Shown here: positions 35,405 through 43,873 of the stretch, in pieces
Numbering within the stretch: the stretch's first letter is position 1
Layout of the letters: each line of letters begins with the position of its first letter
Source: Euryarchaeota archaeon UBA124
Lineage (GTDB): Archaea; Thermoplasmatota; Poseidoniia; Poseidoniales; Poseidoniaceae
NCBI GenBank assembly: GCA_002502215.1
Contig: DAPT01000073.1
Coordinates: forward strand, 9,555 to 66,940
Length of the DNA: 57,386 nt
Direction of reading: 5' to 3'
Notes under the pieces: generated by a model
Told to the model about the DNA's origin: nothing
What the model saw: only the letters and a program-made list of their open reading frames with translations
Database searches by the model: none
Translations under genes and position numbers: made by a program

Positions 35405-37507
35405 ATGAACGGTTTGCTTGTCGTTCAATCCATGAAGGCAGTTGAGAACGTTGCAATCATCGGTGCAGGAAACATGGGTTCAGGTATTGCACAAAAAAGT
35501 GCACAAGAAGGATTCAATGTGCAAATGGTTGACAGAGAAGCACAATACGTTGCTCGTGGTCGTTCAATTATCGAGAACTTCCTGCAAGAAGCAATCGAAC
35601 GACGTATTTTCTCACAAGATGAAGTGAACGCAACACTTGGTCGAATTACGGATGTTGTAGGTACTGAGAATACTGCGTCAAACACCGATTTGGTTATCGA
35701 GGCGGTGTTCGAAGATTTTGACATCAAAACAGCTGTGTTCTCCGCTTTGGATGATGCTTGTGATGAAGGAACAATCCTTGCATCGAACACCTCTTCGCTT
35801 TCTGTCAATGCCCTTGCAGAGGCAACCGGTCGTCCTGATCGTTTCGTGGGATTGCATTTCTTCTACCACCCTGCCAAAAACCGATTAATCGAGGTCATTC
35901 CTGCGAAGACAACATCGAAAGAAACACTTGAGCGAACAGTTCAGTATTGCAGAACGCTTGGAAAGGTTGTCATTGTTTGCAAGGACCGACCAGGATTTGT
36001 TGTCAACCGATTCTTTGTCCCATGGCTAAATGAAGCCTGTTTACTGCTCGAGGAAGGCGTAGCAACTGCTGCGCAGATTGATGCGATAGCGTGCAAAGCA
36101 TTCCGACTCGGACTCGGTCCGTTTGGACTCATGAATCTCACAGGTCCTCCGATTGCATTGCACTCAACGGATTACCTTGCAGAACAATTGAACACCCCCC
36201 GCTACAACGGCGCCCAAAACCTCAGAGATCTTGTTGCCAACAATGCCATGTGGCCAATTGGAGATGATTCAGAGTATTCCAAGGAACAATACACGGCCGT
36301 ATCTGAACGCCTTCTCGGTGTTGTTTTCGGCGTCGCTGCGCAAATTGCAGAAGAAGAAATATGCTCGATGGAAGACGTCGACCGAGGGGCAAAGGTTGGT
36401 CTTCGATGGGCGCGTGGACCGTTCGAAATGATGAACCGTATCGGTGTTTCAGAAGCCTACAGAATGGCGGCTGCCTACCAAGTGCTTGCAGGTAATTCAT
36501 GGGTACTTCCCTCGTTCTTCAAAGAGCAATCCGATTCTTCAACAAATTGGGATTTTTCGTATGTTGACTCCTCAACAGAAGATGGAATGACAACTATCAC
36601 CATCAATCGCCCAGAAGCTATGAATGCATTAAACGAAGTTGTCATCCAACAACTCACCGCCGCAGTGGAGGCCGCAAACGGCGATAATGCAATTTCAACC
36701 ATCGTCCTTGATGGTGCCGGAAAAGCCTTCGTTGCTGGAGCAGACGTCAAATTCTTTGTCGACAAGATTCGTTCCGACGATATCCCCGACATTGAGACAT
36801 TTACCGAAAATGGGCACACGTTACTTGCTGCGCTTGAAAATTCCATGAAGACTACGATTGCATTGACAACAGGCCTTGCTCTTGGTGGAGGACTGGAACT
36901 CGCATTGGCTTGTGACTACCGAATCGGGACTCGACGCACCCAATTCAGGTTTCCTGAAACGAGTATTGGAATCTATCCTGCTCTTGGTGGGACGCAACGT
37001 CCTGCTCGAATCGCAGGTCGAGAGCTCGGCCGATGGGCCGTTCTTGCTGGGAACTTCATGAACGCTGAAACGGCCACAGATCTTGGGTTGGTTACTCACC
37101 TTGTCGACATTAACGATGTTCCAAATTGCATCAAAGACATCCACACATCAGGCAAACCGGAGGACAAGTATCCAGGTAAACCAATCAATGAGAACAGCCC
37201 TGTCGTTAAGTTCGCTAAGAAATTCTTCTCGGATGGAAACATGGCTGCTTTGCTCGCAGGGAGTTGCCCAGATGGCTTTGATGCTGAGGACAAAATCGTT
37301 GCTCGCCAACTCAAGTCGCTCAAGTTCACGGCTCCAATTGGATTAGCCATGGCCAGTGAACGAATCGATGCTACAGAATCGATGTCACTCGATGAAGGTC
37401 TCCAACTTGAGTTACAAGGCTTGGATCGAATCTTCTCAACCGAAGATGCACTTGAAGGACTCAGCGCACTAATTGAAGGCCGAAGAGCGACCTACAAGAA
37501 TGCCTAA
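35405..37507 (+). CDS. Fused 3-hydroxyacyl-CoA dehydrogenase / enoyl-CoA hydratase
   Basis: A 700-residue bifunctional beta-oxidation enzyme in archaeal order: dehydrogenase first, hydratase second. The NAD-binding motif is AIIGAGNMGSGIAQ (~19-32), and the catalytic region is FVGLHFFYHP with His at ~145-150. Two dehydrogenase C-terminal domains follow. The crotonase part starts near 390 (TITINRPEAMNALNE) and includes the oxyanion-hole turn FVAGADVK and GLALGGGLELALACDYR. Met10 at 35432 is a possible start; I kept ATG 35405 because GGAG precedes it. It would convert trans-enoyl-CoA to 3-ketoacyl-CoA. Divergent HxlR and nearby AlkB-like genes fit lipid use. Confidence 0.93.
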   Translation: MNGLLVVQSMKAVENVAIIGAGNMGSGIAQKSAQEGFNVQMVDREAQYVARGRSIIENFLQEAIERRIFSQDEVNATLGRITDVVGTENTASNTDLVIEAVFEDFDIKTAVFSALDDACDEGTILASNTSSLSVNALAEATGRPDRFVGLHFFYHPAKNRLIEVIPAKTTSKETLERTVQYCRTLGKVVIVCKDRPGFVVNRFFVPWLNEACLLLEEGVATAAQIDAIACKAFRLGLGPFGLMNLTGPPIALHSTDYLAEQLNTPRYNGAQNLRDLVANNAMWPIGDDSEYSKEQYTAVSERLLGVVFGVAAQIAEEEICSMEDVDRGAKVGLRWARGPFEMMNRIGVSEAYRMAAAYQVLAGNSWVLPSFFKEQSDSSTNWDFSYVDSSTEDGMTTITINRPEAMNALNEVVIQQLTAAVEAANGDNAISTIVLDGAGKAFVAGADVKFFVDKIRSDDIPDIETFTENGHTLLAALENSMKTTIALTTGLALGGGLELALACDYRIGTRRTQFRFPETSIGIYPALGGTQRPARIAGRELGRWAVLAGNFMNAETATDLGLVTHLVDINDVPNCIKDIHTSGKPEDKYPGKPINENSPVVKFAKKFFSDGNMAALLAGSCPDGFDAEDKIVARQLKSLKFTAPIGLAMASERIDATESMSLDEGLQLELQGLDRIFSTEDALEGLSALIEGRRATYKNA

Positions 37508-37746
37508 ATCCAACAGGATTGCAGGGTTTTAATGGAGTCTATGATTTTGTTGAGATCTATGGATTCTTCTCGTTCTTGTGCAAGAAGTATATTGTTTTCA
37601 ACAGCCTGTACAAAATCTTCAGAGGGTTCCTCGCCGAGTATGTCCGTTAATACATCTTTCAACGATTTGGATTGACCACGAAGTATAGCAATCTGTGCTT
37701 TGAGTTCCTCTTCATCATCGCGAGGTGAACGAACGTTGGAAGTCAA
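37504..37746 (-). CDS. Small acidic coiled-coil protein, unknown function
   Basis: An 80-residue protein with a heptad-like helical N-terminus (EEELKAQIAILRGQSKSLKDVL) and an acidic middle. The start is TTG 37746, five bases behind GAGGTGATG on the minus strand; the ATG in that ribosome site is out of frame and stops at once. It overlaps the end of the HAD/ECH gene by four bases. It follows the Taw1 gene and a 49-residue frame on the same strand. No family recognised. Confidence 0.6.
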   Translation of the reverse strand: MTSNVRSPRDDEEELKAQIAILRGQSKSLKDVLTDILGEEPSEDFVQAVENNILLAQEREESIDLNKIIDSIKTLQSCWI

Positions 37747-37755
37747 GCCATCACC

Positions 37756-37905
37756 TCAATTGGAGAGTTCTGCCGCTCTGCGTACCATCGATCCCATGGA
37801 ACAACGTCTTCTTCCGTCCAGTGCTGGAACAACTAAATCAAGGGTGAGTCCACCGATTCCACCTGCTCCAATGATTAAAATTCGAGGCATACGCTTTGCT
37901 GTCAT
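37756..37905 (-). pseudogene. Short Rossmann-motif frame, probable remnant of a ThiF-like or NAD-binding protein
   Basis: A 49-residue frame begins MTAKRMPRILIIGAGGIGG and continues LTLDLVVPALDGR, the typical opening of a ThiF/E1-like or NAD(P)-binding fold, with GxGGIGG. After that it becomes Arg/Ser-rich and stops. Such a nucleotide-binding beta-alpha-beta unit alone is too short to work, so this is probably what remains of a larger gene. It lies between Taw1 and the 80-residue gene, all on the minus strand. It could instead be a real small protein. Confidence 0.4.
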
Positions 37906-37935
37906 GTCAAACAAACAATTCGACAGTATATCAAC

Positions 37936-38946
37936 TCAATTTTGAATCAATGGCAGTTTCTTGACTGGAGGTGCTATCCCCAAGTCGTCAGGGAAGTACA
38001 ATTCTGCTTCAGGGATTGGGATTGGAACAATCTCACGACCAATCAGGGCAACACGACTTGGCCGGCTTTCTGAGAGGACATCTCTGTTTACCTGTGGTGC
38101 AAGTTCATTCGAGAAGGAAAGAATATCGTCGTGGCTAGGCATGTTCTCCATCGAGAGATTTTCACGGCTGTGACCGACGTAGACATACCCTTTTGCTTCG
38201 ATGAAATCCGGGTCAGCACGGTTGTCAAGTTCTGCGAACTCCTTGATGTGGCTCGAGGACATGTTGACACCTTTCATCAGTGTATGCCGGCACACAATCC
38301 GCGTGTCGAGACTTGGCAGCAAGTCGATTGTTTTCTCAAACTGATTCCAAGCACCGCTGTTCCATTTTGGTCGACAAACATCGTCGAAGACTTGCTTGTT
38401 TGGAGCATCGACTGAGACATAGAGTTGTGTAGGAAGTGTATCCAAGTTCTCCAAAACTTTTGGAAGGGTGCCATTGGTAACGAGCATCGTTGTCATGCCA
38501 TGCTTGTGGCACAAATCCATGTATTCGCCAAGACGCGTGTACAAGGTTGGTTCACCATTAAGCGAAATCGCAACATGTTTTGGATCCTGAGCCTCAAGGA
38601 ACTTCTCTTTTGGGACCTTGTCGTTTCCACCAAACCCAGAGAGCAGTCGGCGTTGAGCACGTACGCTTTCGTAGAGGAGTTCGAGAGGATCTTGGTCGGT
38701 TAACTCCAAGCTGTCCATATGTGGTTCCCGCCAACAGTATGTGCAAGCGAGATTGCACTGATCGACAACAGGTGACATTTGCATGCAAGTGTGACTCTTG
38801 ACACCGTAAAAGGTTCCCTTGTAGCACGATCGATCGCGAAGAAGAGATTCTTTTGTCCAATGGCAGGTTTTGACTCCACCGTGTTCACCAACGATGTGGT
38901 ACCGTTGTTTCTGCAACTTTGCTTTGAGTGCCGGGTCCATACCCAT
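37936..38946 (-). CDS. taw1: 4-demethylwyosine synthase, radical SAM (Taw1/TYW1)
   Basis: A 336-residue radical SAM enzyme that condenses pyruvate with N1-methylguanosine 37 of tRNA-Phe to make 4-demethylwyosine. The radical SAM motif is Cys64-x3-Cys68-x2-Cys71 (CNLACTYCWRE). The second cluster ligands Cys28, Cys41 and Cys54 have the family's CX12CX12C spacing. ISLNGEPTLY and the long PKHVAISL region also fit. ATG 38946 follows GGAGG. It is found in archaea and, with an extra flavodoxin domain, in eukaryotes; the flavodoxin domain is absent here. Confidence 0.95.
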   Translation of the reverse strand: MGMDPALKAKLQKQRYHIVGEHGGVKTCHWTKESLLRDRSCYKGTFYGVKSHTCMQMSPVVDQCNLACTYCWREPHMDSLELTDQDPLELLYESVRAQRRLLSGFGGNDKVPKEKFLEAQDPKHVAISLNGEPTLYTRLGEYMDLCHKHGMTTMLVTNGTLPKVLENLDTLPTQLYVSVDAPNKQVFDDVCRPKWNSGAWNQFEKTIDLLPSLDTRIVCRHTLMKGVNMSSSHIKEFAELDNRADPDFIEAKGYVYVGHSRENLSMENMPSHDDILSFSNELAPQVNRDVLSESRPSRVALIGREIVPIPIPEAELYFPDDLGIAPPVKKLPLIQN

Positions 38947-39053
38947 GTTTTTTTCCTCCTGTAGCCGGAATCCACTGTCGATAAGCGGTTGGGAGCGGCT
39001 CGGATGTTTAGGCGTCTGAATTTTTGTTCTTGAAGAGAACGGTCATTTCGATG

Positions 39054-39062
39054 TTTATATTA
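39054..39062 (+). promoter_or_regulatory. TATA-box promoter for the two small paralogues
   Basis: TTTATATTA is the strongest TATA-like site in the 204-base gap upstream of the small genes. A start of transcription ~25 bases on, near 39085, would leave a leader of about 65 bases that includes the GTGAGG ribosome site at 39139-39144. Confidence 0.5.
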
Positions 39063-39150
39063 CAACTTAGTGTGTTTTTTACACCTATGTGTTGGCAAGT
39101 TTACCACGCCTTTGAATAGGTAGTGAACCACATTTAGAGTGAGGATAACA

Positions 39151-39312
39151 ATGGATAACGAACTCCAAACATACACCGACCGAATAATGGACCAACAACA
39201 GTACCGCTCGGGGATATTCCCGAACGTACTGTCTCCGATCTTGAACGCCATAGCTTCCTTTCGCTTCTCAGCGAATATTCGTGGAGTAATCCATGCAAGG
39301 AGTGATGATTGA
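39151..39312 (+). CDS. Small protein, first of two tandem paralogues
   Basis: A 53-residue frame starting ATG 39151 with GTGAGG six bases before it. The sequence begins MDNELQTYTDRIMDQQQYRSG and continues with a hydrophobic/Phe-Arg-containing helix (VLSPILNAIASFRFS). It aligns well with the gene that follows: both start MD..L..Y, have Q.YR.GI near residue 20 and then a P..L-rich helix and FR. Paralogy between adjacent small frames argues that both are expressed. It may be membrane-associated through the amphipathic second half. Function unknown. Confidence 0.6.
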   Translation: MDNELQTYTDRIMDQQQYRSGIFPNVLSPILNAIASFRFSANIRGVIHARSDD

Positions 39313-39432
39313 ATGGATAAAAATCTAGAAATCTATGTCGAGCAGACGCTTGAATCGCAAATCTACCGCGGTGGCATCTCTTTCACACCGTCAATCCTTC
39401 GTCGGTTTGTCTCGCTCTTTCGACGCTCTTAA
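39313..39432 (+). CDS. Small protein, second of two tandem paralogues
   Basis: A 39-residue frame (MDKNLEIYVEQTLESQIYRG, then GISFTPSILRRFVSLFRRS) that begins on the base after the previous stop codon. It resembles the first copy over ~38 residues with conservative changes such as D/E and R/Q, and lacks its last ~14 residues. The C-terminal half is an amphipathic helix with Arg and Phe, like a membrane-surface anchor or a toxin-like peptide. The next gene converges 21 bases away. Confidence 0.55.
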   Translation: MDKNLEIYVEQTLESQIYRGGISFTPSILRRFVSLFRRS

Positions 39433-39453
39433 TTCGTGGAAGAAGGGCACGTC

Positions 39454-40902
39454 TCAGAGTGTTGCAGGCCCACCTGCTGGCATTTCTGCGAGCATGGTGA
39501 TCGTCTCTCCACGCAGACTTGGTCCTATGTGATATGTCCCAAAGATTCCTTGGTCTGCTAGATTGTGCGAGAGAGAGAACCAGGTTCTTCCGTACGCATC
39601 GACACGTATGTCGAGGAAATCACCAAGGCCACCACAGCGATTGTATCCACAATCAGGCTCTGTGTCGAGTGGGTCATCAACTCCATTCAATTGGACGGTC
39701 GTGAGTAGGGGTGTTTCATTGAACGCATCGGTCGTGTAGGTAAGGTATGCATTCCATGTTTCATCCTCACCAGCGGTCTCTCCAACGTATCCAAACGCCA
39801 CCGTGCCCTCATCGCCTGCGACGACAACTGGGAAGCCAGTTCCGGACAAATTGATTGGAGGGGCAATCATGGTCGCATTTGACCAGGTATCACCTTGATC
39901 ACGTGAATAGGACCAGTAAGGTTTGTTGTCAAGACCATTCCACATGGCGTGAACATTGCCTGCGGAATCCACCTCGACTTGGGCTTCTTCAGCATTCCAT
40001 GTGTCTGCAGTTCCTGAAATCTCAGTCGGTAATGGATGTTCAGTCCACGTTATCCCTGCATTTGTGGTTCGGAAAACGGAGTAACCTTCGCCTGTGCATC
40101 CTTTGTTTCCACGGTAGAAATTCCCATCGATGCTTCCAACCAAATGGGCCGACAATCCTCCCGATGAACATGTGACAGGAGCTCCAGACGTTTCAGGTCC
40201 CCACGTTGCACCACCGTCTTGACTGGACGAACAAAGTGGATGAGGTGCGTTTCCGTTGATGCAAAACATCCAGGTTGTTGGATAGGCAACCGCAGGCATG
40301 TTACTGCTTGCGATGGTTTGATGATCTTGAACCGAGTAAATCTGAGTGGCAACGCTGGGACCGTTCCATGTCCCACCATCGTCATCAGACCATTCAACGG
40401 TCATTCCCAACAGGGCATGCATATCGAACTTCATGATTCGACTTGTCCAAGGGTCGACGTAGATGTAGGGGTCGTTGGAGTTGGCGATCGGTAAGAGCGG
40501 ATCGTAGGTGTTCTCGCAAGAATAATCCAAGGATTCGGTCATTCCAATCAGGTTGCAAGCTATGACTGCAGTGGAACCTGCAGGTCCATTTCCGTACGAA
40601 CTCATGAAGAGAGTATCAGTCTCAGTGATTCCCATTGTCGGTTCAAACGTTGATATTCCTATGCTGTAATACGTTCCTTCAGCAGGGTAAGGCATGTTTC
40701 TTCCGTTTAATTCTACAGAGTCGTTGCCCCATACATCGACTGCATCTGGAAAGTGGTACCAAGTCAATTCTGGCCTTTCAAAGTCCCAAACACTCGGGCC
40801 GACGACTTCTGATTCTACCTCGGCTTCACCAAAGCATCCGGACAGTGAAAAAGAAACCATCAGAAACGCCAGCAGCATTGCACGTTGTGGATTCATGTGC
40901 AT
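39454..40902 (-). CDS. Lipoprotein with Asp-box (BNR) repeats, sialidase-like propeller fold
   Basis: A 482-residue exported protein with a lipobox (MLLAFLMVSFSLSGC, Cys near residue 23). At least four Asp-box motifs occur: SDDGGTWNGP, SQDGGATWGP, TTNAGITWTEHP and SRDQGDTWSN. These mark the blades of a six-bladed beta-propeller as in sialidases and related glycan-binding or photosystem-assembly proteins. The arginine triad and Tyr/Glu pair of true sialidases are not obvious, so binding or hydrolysis of a glycan is only a possibility. The start may be Met1 (40902) or Met3. Confidence 0.85.
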   Translation of the reverse strand: MHMNPQRAMLLAFLMVSFSLSGCFGEAEVESEVVGPSVWDFERPELTWYHFPDAVDVWGNDSVELNGRNMPYPAEGTYYSIGISTFEPTMGITETDTLFMSSYGNGPAGSTAVIACNLIGMTESLDYSCENTYDPLLPIANSNDPYIYVDPWTSRIMKFDMHALLGMTVEWSDDDGGTWNGPSVATQIYSVQDHQTIASSNMPAVAYPTTWMFCINGNAPHPLCSSSQDGGATWGPETSGAPVTCSSGGLSAHLVGSIDGNFYRGNKGCTGEGYSVFRTTNAGITWTEHPLPTEISGTADTWNAEEAQVEVDSAGNVHAMWNGLDNKPYWSYSRDQGDTWSNATMIAPPINLSGTGFPVVVAGDEGTVAFGYVGETAGEDETWNAYLTYTTDAFNETPLLTTVQLNGVDDPLDTEPDCGYNRCGGLGDFLDIRVDAYGRTWFSLSHNLADQGIFGTYHIGPSLRGETITMLAEMPAGGPATL

Positions 40903-41029
40903 GCCAAGAATCCGTGGAATTAAGGGTTGCTGCTCATTTTAAGCGCTCCTTTCTTTCATCGAGGATGAAATTCACGATGAAATGTGATTCGAAGGCAACG
41001 CATTTGAATCAGAAGTCACTGGTAACACC

Positions 41030-42004
41030 ATGGCTAAGTGGGCTCCGCATTTGATTGGGTTGCTCACACCCCTGTCCGCTGTCGTTTCCTTGCTCGTCGG
41101 CGGCTGGTGGATGCTTACCCCAATCGTCCTCTTGCTCGGTTTGTACCCATTCCTCGATTCGTTCGTTGGTTCCTCGACAATTCATGATGTTGAGGAAGAA
41201 GGCAAGGGACATGACATCATCGTTCACGCCCATGGGCTTCTTGTCCCCGTCGTCGTTCTTTGTCTTCTTTACCGTGTTTGGACGGGTGTTGGTTCAATAC
41301 CGCTTCTTGTTCCAATAATTTCAGCTGGCCTTGCTACTGGAGCCGCAGGCGTTGTTGCAGCGCATGAACTTGGTCACCGACGTCCAAGATCGTTCAGCTG
41401 GTGGCTCGGGCGTCTCGATTTACTTTCTGTAATGTACCTTCATTTTACTGTCGAACACAACCACACACATCACAAGCATTGGGCTCGTAAAGTTGATCCA
41501 ACAAGCTCGCCTTGGGGTCGAAGTGTCTATGGGCACTTGATTCGAACCGTACCCCGTCAACTTCGAAATGCGTACAAAATACGTCCAAAGGACACAAGGA
41601 TTTCTCTGTTGGTTGAAGCAACTCTTCTCATCGGGCTTGCCATTTGTGGACTACCGTATTTTGCTGCATTTGTTGGTCAAGCCTTGATAGCGATTTATCT
41701 TCTTGAATTTGTAAACTTCATTCAACATCACGGACTCGAGCGCGGCGAAGATGAGCGTCCGCATGCAGGACACGCATGGGAAAGCCGTACTCGATGGTCT
41801 CGATACACGCTGATGAATCTCCCATTGCATGCAGCCCATCATCTTCGATCAAGCACGCCATACGAGCGACTGCGACCGTACGATGAATCACCTCAGTTAC
41901 CAGGCGGTTACTACCAAATGTTCTGGATTGCACTCATTCCGCCGCTGTTCAATCGGTTGATGCAGAAGTCTGTAGATTATTCTGGCGGCGTAGGTGGAGC
42001 ATAG
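41030..42004 (+). CDS. AlkB-like di-iron membrane monooxygenase (alkane hydroxylase/desaturase family)
   Basis: A 324-residue integral membrane protein with the His boxes of AlkB: HELGH (112-116), EHNHTHHKHWA (~142-152), NFIQHHGLER (~229-238) and HAAHHLRSSTPYERL (~267-281), followed by SPQLPGGYYQMFWIALIPPL, a region that closely follows AlkB. Three to six hydrophobic segments surround the boxes. It would insert oxygen into a hydrocarbon or fatty chain using rubredoxin-type electrons. It is shorter than most AlkB (~400). A lipid desaturase or hydroxylase role is possible. No rubredoxin gene is adjacent. Its end overlaps gmd by 28 bases. Confidence 0.85.
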   Translation: MAKWAPHLIGLLTPLSAVVSLLVGGWWMLTPIVLLLGLYPFLDSFVGSSTIHDVEEEGKGHDIIVHAHGLLVPVVVLCLLYRVWTGVGSIPLLVPIISAGLATGAAGVVAAHELGHRRPRSFSWWLGRLDLLSVMYLHFTVEHNHTHHKHWARKVDPTSSPWGRSVYGHLIRTVPRQLRNAYKIRPKDTRISLLVEATLLIGLAICGLPYFAAFVGQALIAIYLLEFVNFIQHHGLERGEDERPHAGHAWESRTRWSRYTLMNLPLHAAHHLRSSTPYERLRPYDESPQLPGGYYQMFWIALIPPLFNRLMQKSVDYSGGVGGA

Positions 42005-43041
42005 CCTCCATCAACGGCTTCCTGCACGATAGCAAGATCAGATTCGACCATCATTTCGATGAGTTGCTCAAAGGTGGTTTTTGTTTCCCAACCAAGTTTT
42101 TCTTTCGCATAGGTTGGATCGCCGATTAGGAGGTCAACCTCTGCAGGACGGAAGAATTTGGGATTGGTTCGGACTCGAACAACGCCACTCTGATCGGTTG
42201 CAATCGTACCGACACCCTCGCCTGACCAAGTGAGTTCAAGGTCAATGTGCGAGAATGCAAGACTGATCATGTCTCGAATGCTGTGGGTTCGCCCTGTTGC
42301 TATAACATAGTCATCAGGTTCATTTTGTTGTAGCATTTTCCATTGCATCTCGACATAATCGCCGGCAAACCCCCAATCGCGTTTTGCATCGACGTTGCCG
42401 ATGTGAAGGCATTCATCGAAACCGTGCTTGATCCGTGCAGCCATCATGGTCACTTTCCGTGTTACGAATTCAAGACCACGGCGTGGGCTTTCGTGATTGA
42501 AGAGGATGCCTGTGCAGGCATACATGTTGTAGGACTCACGGTAATTGCGAGTAATTTCGAATGCCATGACTTTCGCACAGCCATATGGAGATCGAGGGTG
42601 AAATGGAGTTGTTTCGGACTGCGGGACTTCTCGAACCTTACCGTATTGTTCGCTTGAACCAGCTTGATAGAACCGACAATCAGGAGCATGCTTGCGTACC
42701 GCTTCGAGGCAACGCAGTGCTCCCAACCCGGTAATGTCCGCCGTCATCATTGGAGAGCGCCACGATTCGGGAACAAATGACATTGCACCAAGGTTGTAGA
42801 ACTCATCAGGTTTTACTTGATGAACAGCGTTGTCGATCGAGTTTTGGTCTGCTAGGTCTCCGTTGAGAACATGAAATCGATCGTTGCTCATCAAGTGATT
42901 AATGAGATTCCTCCCAAGACTCGGCTGGGATACTCTACGCACCAATCCATAAACGGTGTAACCCTTGTCTAAAAGCAACTCAGCGAGGTAGGAACCGTCC
43001 TGCCCGGTGATGCCGGTGATAAGTGCAGTCTTCCCGCTCAT
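41977..43041 (-). CDS. gmd: GDP-mannose 4,6-dehydratase
   Basis: A 354-residue short-chain dehydrogenase-fold enzyme making GDP-4-keto-6-deoxymannose, precursor of fucose, rhamnose and perosamine. The NADP motif is GITGQDGSYL (10-19). The catalytic set is Ser129/Ser130-Glu131 (AGSSEQYG) and Tyr153-xxx-Lys157 (YGCAK). ILFNHESPRRG and GFAGDYVEMQW also fit. ATG 43041 is chosen because the 88 residues of open frame further upstream are not part of the family and lie in the next gene's promoter. It points to surface-glycan synthesis. Its 3' end overlaps the AlkB-like gene. Confidence 0.93.
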   Translation of the reverse strand: MSGKTALITGITGQDGSYLAELLLDKGYTVYGLVRRVSQPSLGRNLINHLMSNDRFHVLNGDLADQNSIDNAVHQVKPDEFYNLGAMSFVPESWRSPMMTADITGLGALRCLEAVRKHAPDCRFYQAGSSEQYGKVREVPQSETTPFHPRSPYGCAKVMAFEITRNYRESYNMYACTGILFNHESPRRGLEFVTRKVTMMAARIKHGFDECLHIGNVDAKRDWGFAGDYVEMQWKMLQQNEPDDYVIATGRTHSIRDMISLAFSHIDLELTWSGEGVGTIATDQSGVVRVRTNPKFFRPAEVDLLIGDPTYAKEKLGWETKTTFEQLIEMMVESDLAIVQEAVDGGYAPPTPPE

Positions 43042-43165
43042 GCGATTTCCTGATGCTTCCCTTTTTTCAAAGCGTCGCAATAAAATGTAGAGTCTATCGA
43101 TACAAACCATTGTAAAGAAATAACCTCGGGCTCTAATCGTATGCTGAATAATCGGAGTTTTTCCA

Positions 43166-43873
43166 ATGCTTGAAGTCAACGGTCTGACCAAGAGTTTCGG
43201 TTCACTCAACGTCTTGAAAGGCGTCAACATGCAAGTTGAGAAAGGGGAAATGGTTGCGCTCATGGGGCCTTCTGGTTCTGGAAAGTCAACGCTTCTCAAC
43301 ATCATTGGGGGTCTCCTCGCAGGCGATACTGGTGAAATAAATCTCGACGACCGAATTTACGGAACTCGTGGTCCAGCAACTGTCGTCGACGTTCGGCGAA
43401 CCAAAATCGGATGGATTTTCCAAGACTTTCACTTGCTTGACAATCTCTCTGCACTTGACAACGTTGCGATTGCGCTCGAGTTATCCGGTGTTTCTTCAGA
43501 AGAAGCAGTAACTGCAGCAGAGGTCGCATTGCAGAAGGTGGGTCTTGGTGACCGCCTCAATTTCATTCCTGACCAACTCTCAGGCGGGCAACAACAACGG
43601 GTGGCGATTGCACGAGCAATAGCAGGCAATCGTCCTGTCTTACTCGCGGATGAACCGACCGGAAACCTTGACATTTCAAGTGGGAAAGAGGTAATGAAAC
43701 TGTTCAAAGAATTGTGTCATGACGAGAAAAATCCAATTTCTATCCTTATGGTAACGCATGACCCAGATTTGGCATCGACTGCAGATCGTATGCTCTTGCT
43801 CAACGATGGGAAAACCGAAGCTTCCGACATTCGCTCGGCTTGGGGACTTGACAGCGAGGGTGAAGAAGAATGA
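43166..43873 (+). CDS. ABC transporter ATP-binding protein, MacB/LolD type
   Basis: A 235-residue ATPase. Walker A is GPSGSGKST (~36-44), the signature is LSGGQQQR, Walker B is VLLADEPTGNLD, and the switch His is in MVTHDPDLA. The sequence is closest to the MacB/LolD/FtsE group, whose permeases are mechanotransmitters rather than ordinary substrate channels. It overlaps the permease gene by ATGA (43870-43873), so they form one complex. A second ATPase follows the permease. Confidence 0.92.
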   Translation: MLEVNGLTKSFGSLNVLKGVNMQVEKGEMVALMGPSGSGKSTLLNIIGGLLAGDTGEINLDDRIYGTRGPATVVDVRRTKIGWIFQDFHLLDNLSALDNVAIALELSGVSSEEAVTAAEVALQKVGLGDRLNFIPDQLSGGQQQRVAIARAIAGNRPVLLADEPTGNLDISSGKEVMKLFKELCHDEKNPISILMVTHDPDLASTADRMLLLNDGKTEASDIRSAWGLDSEGEEE

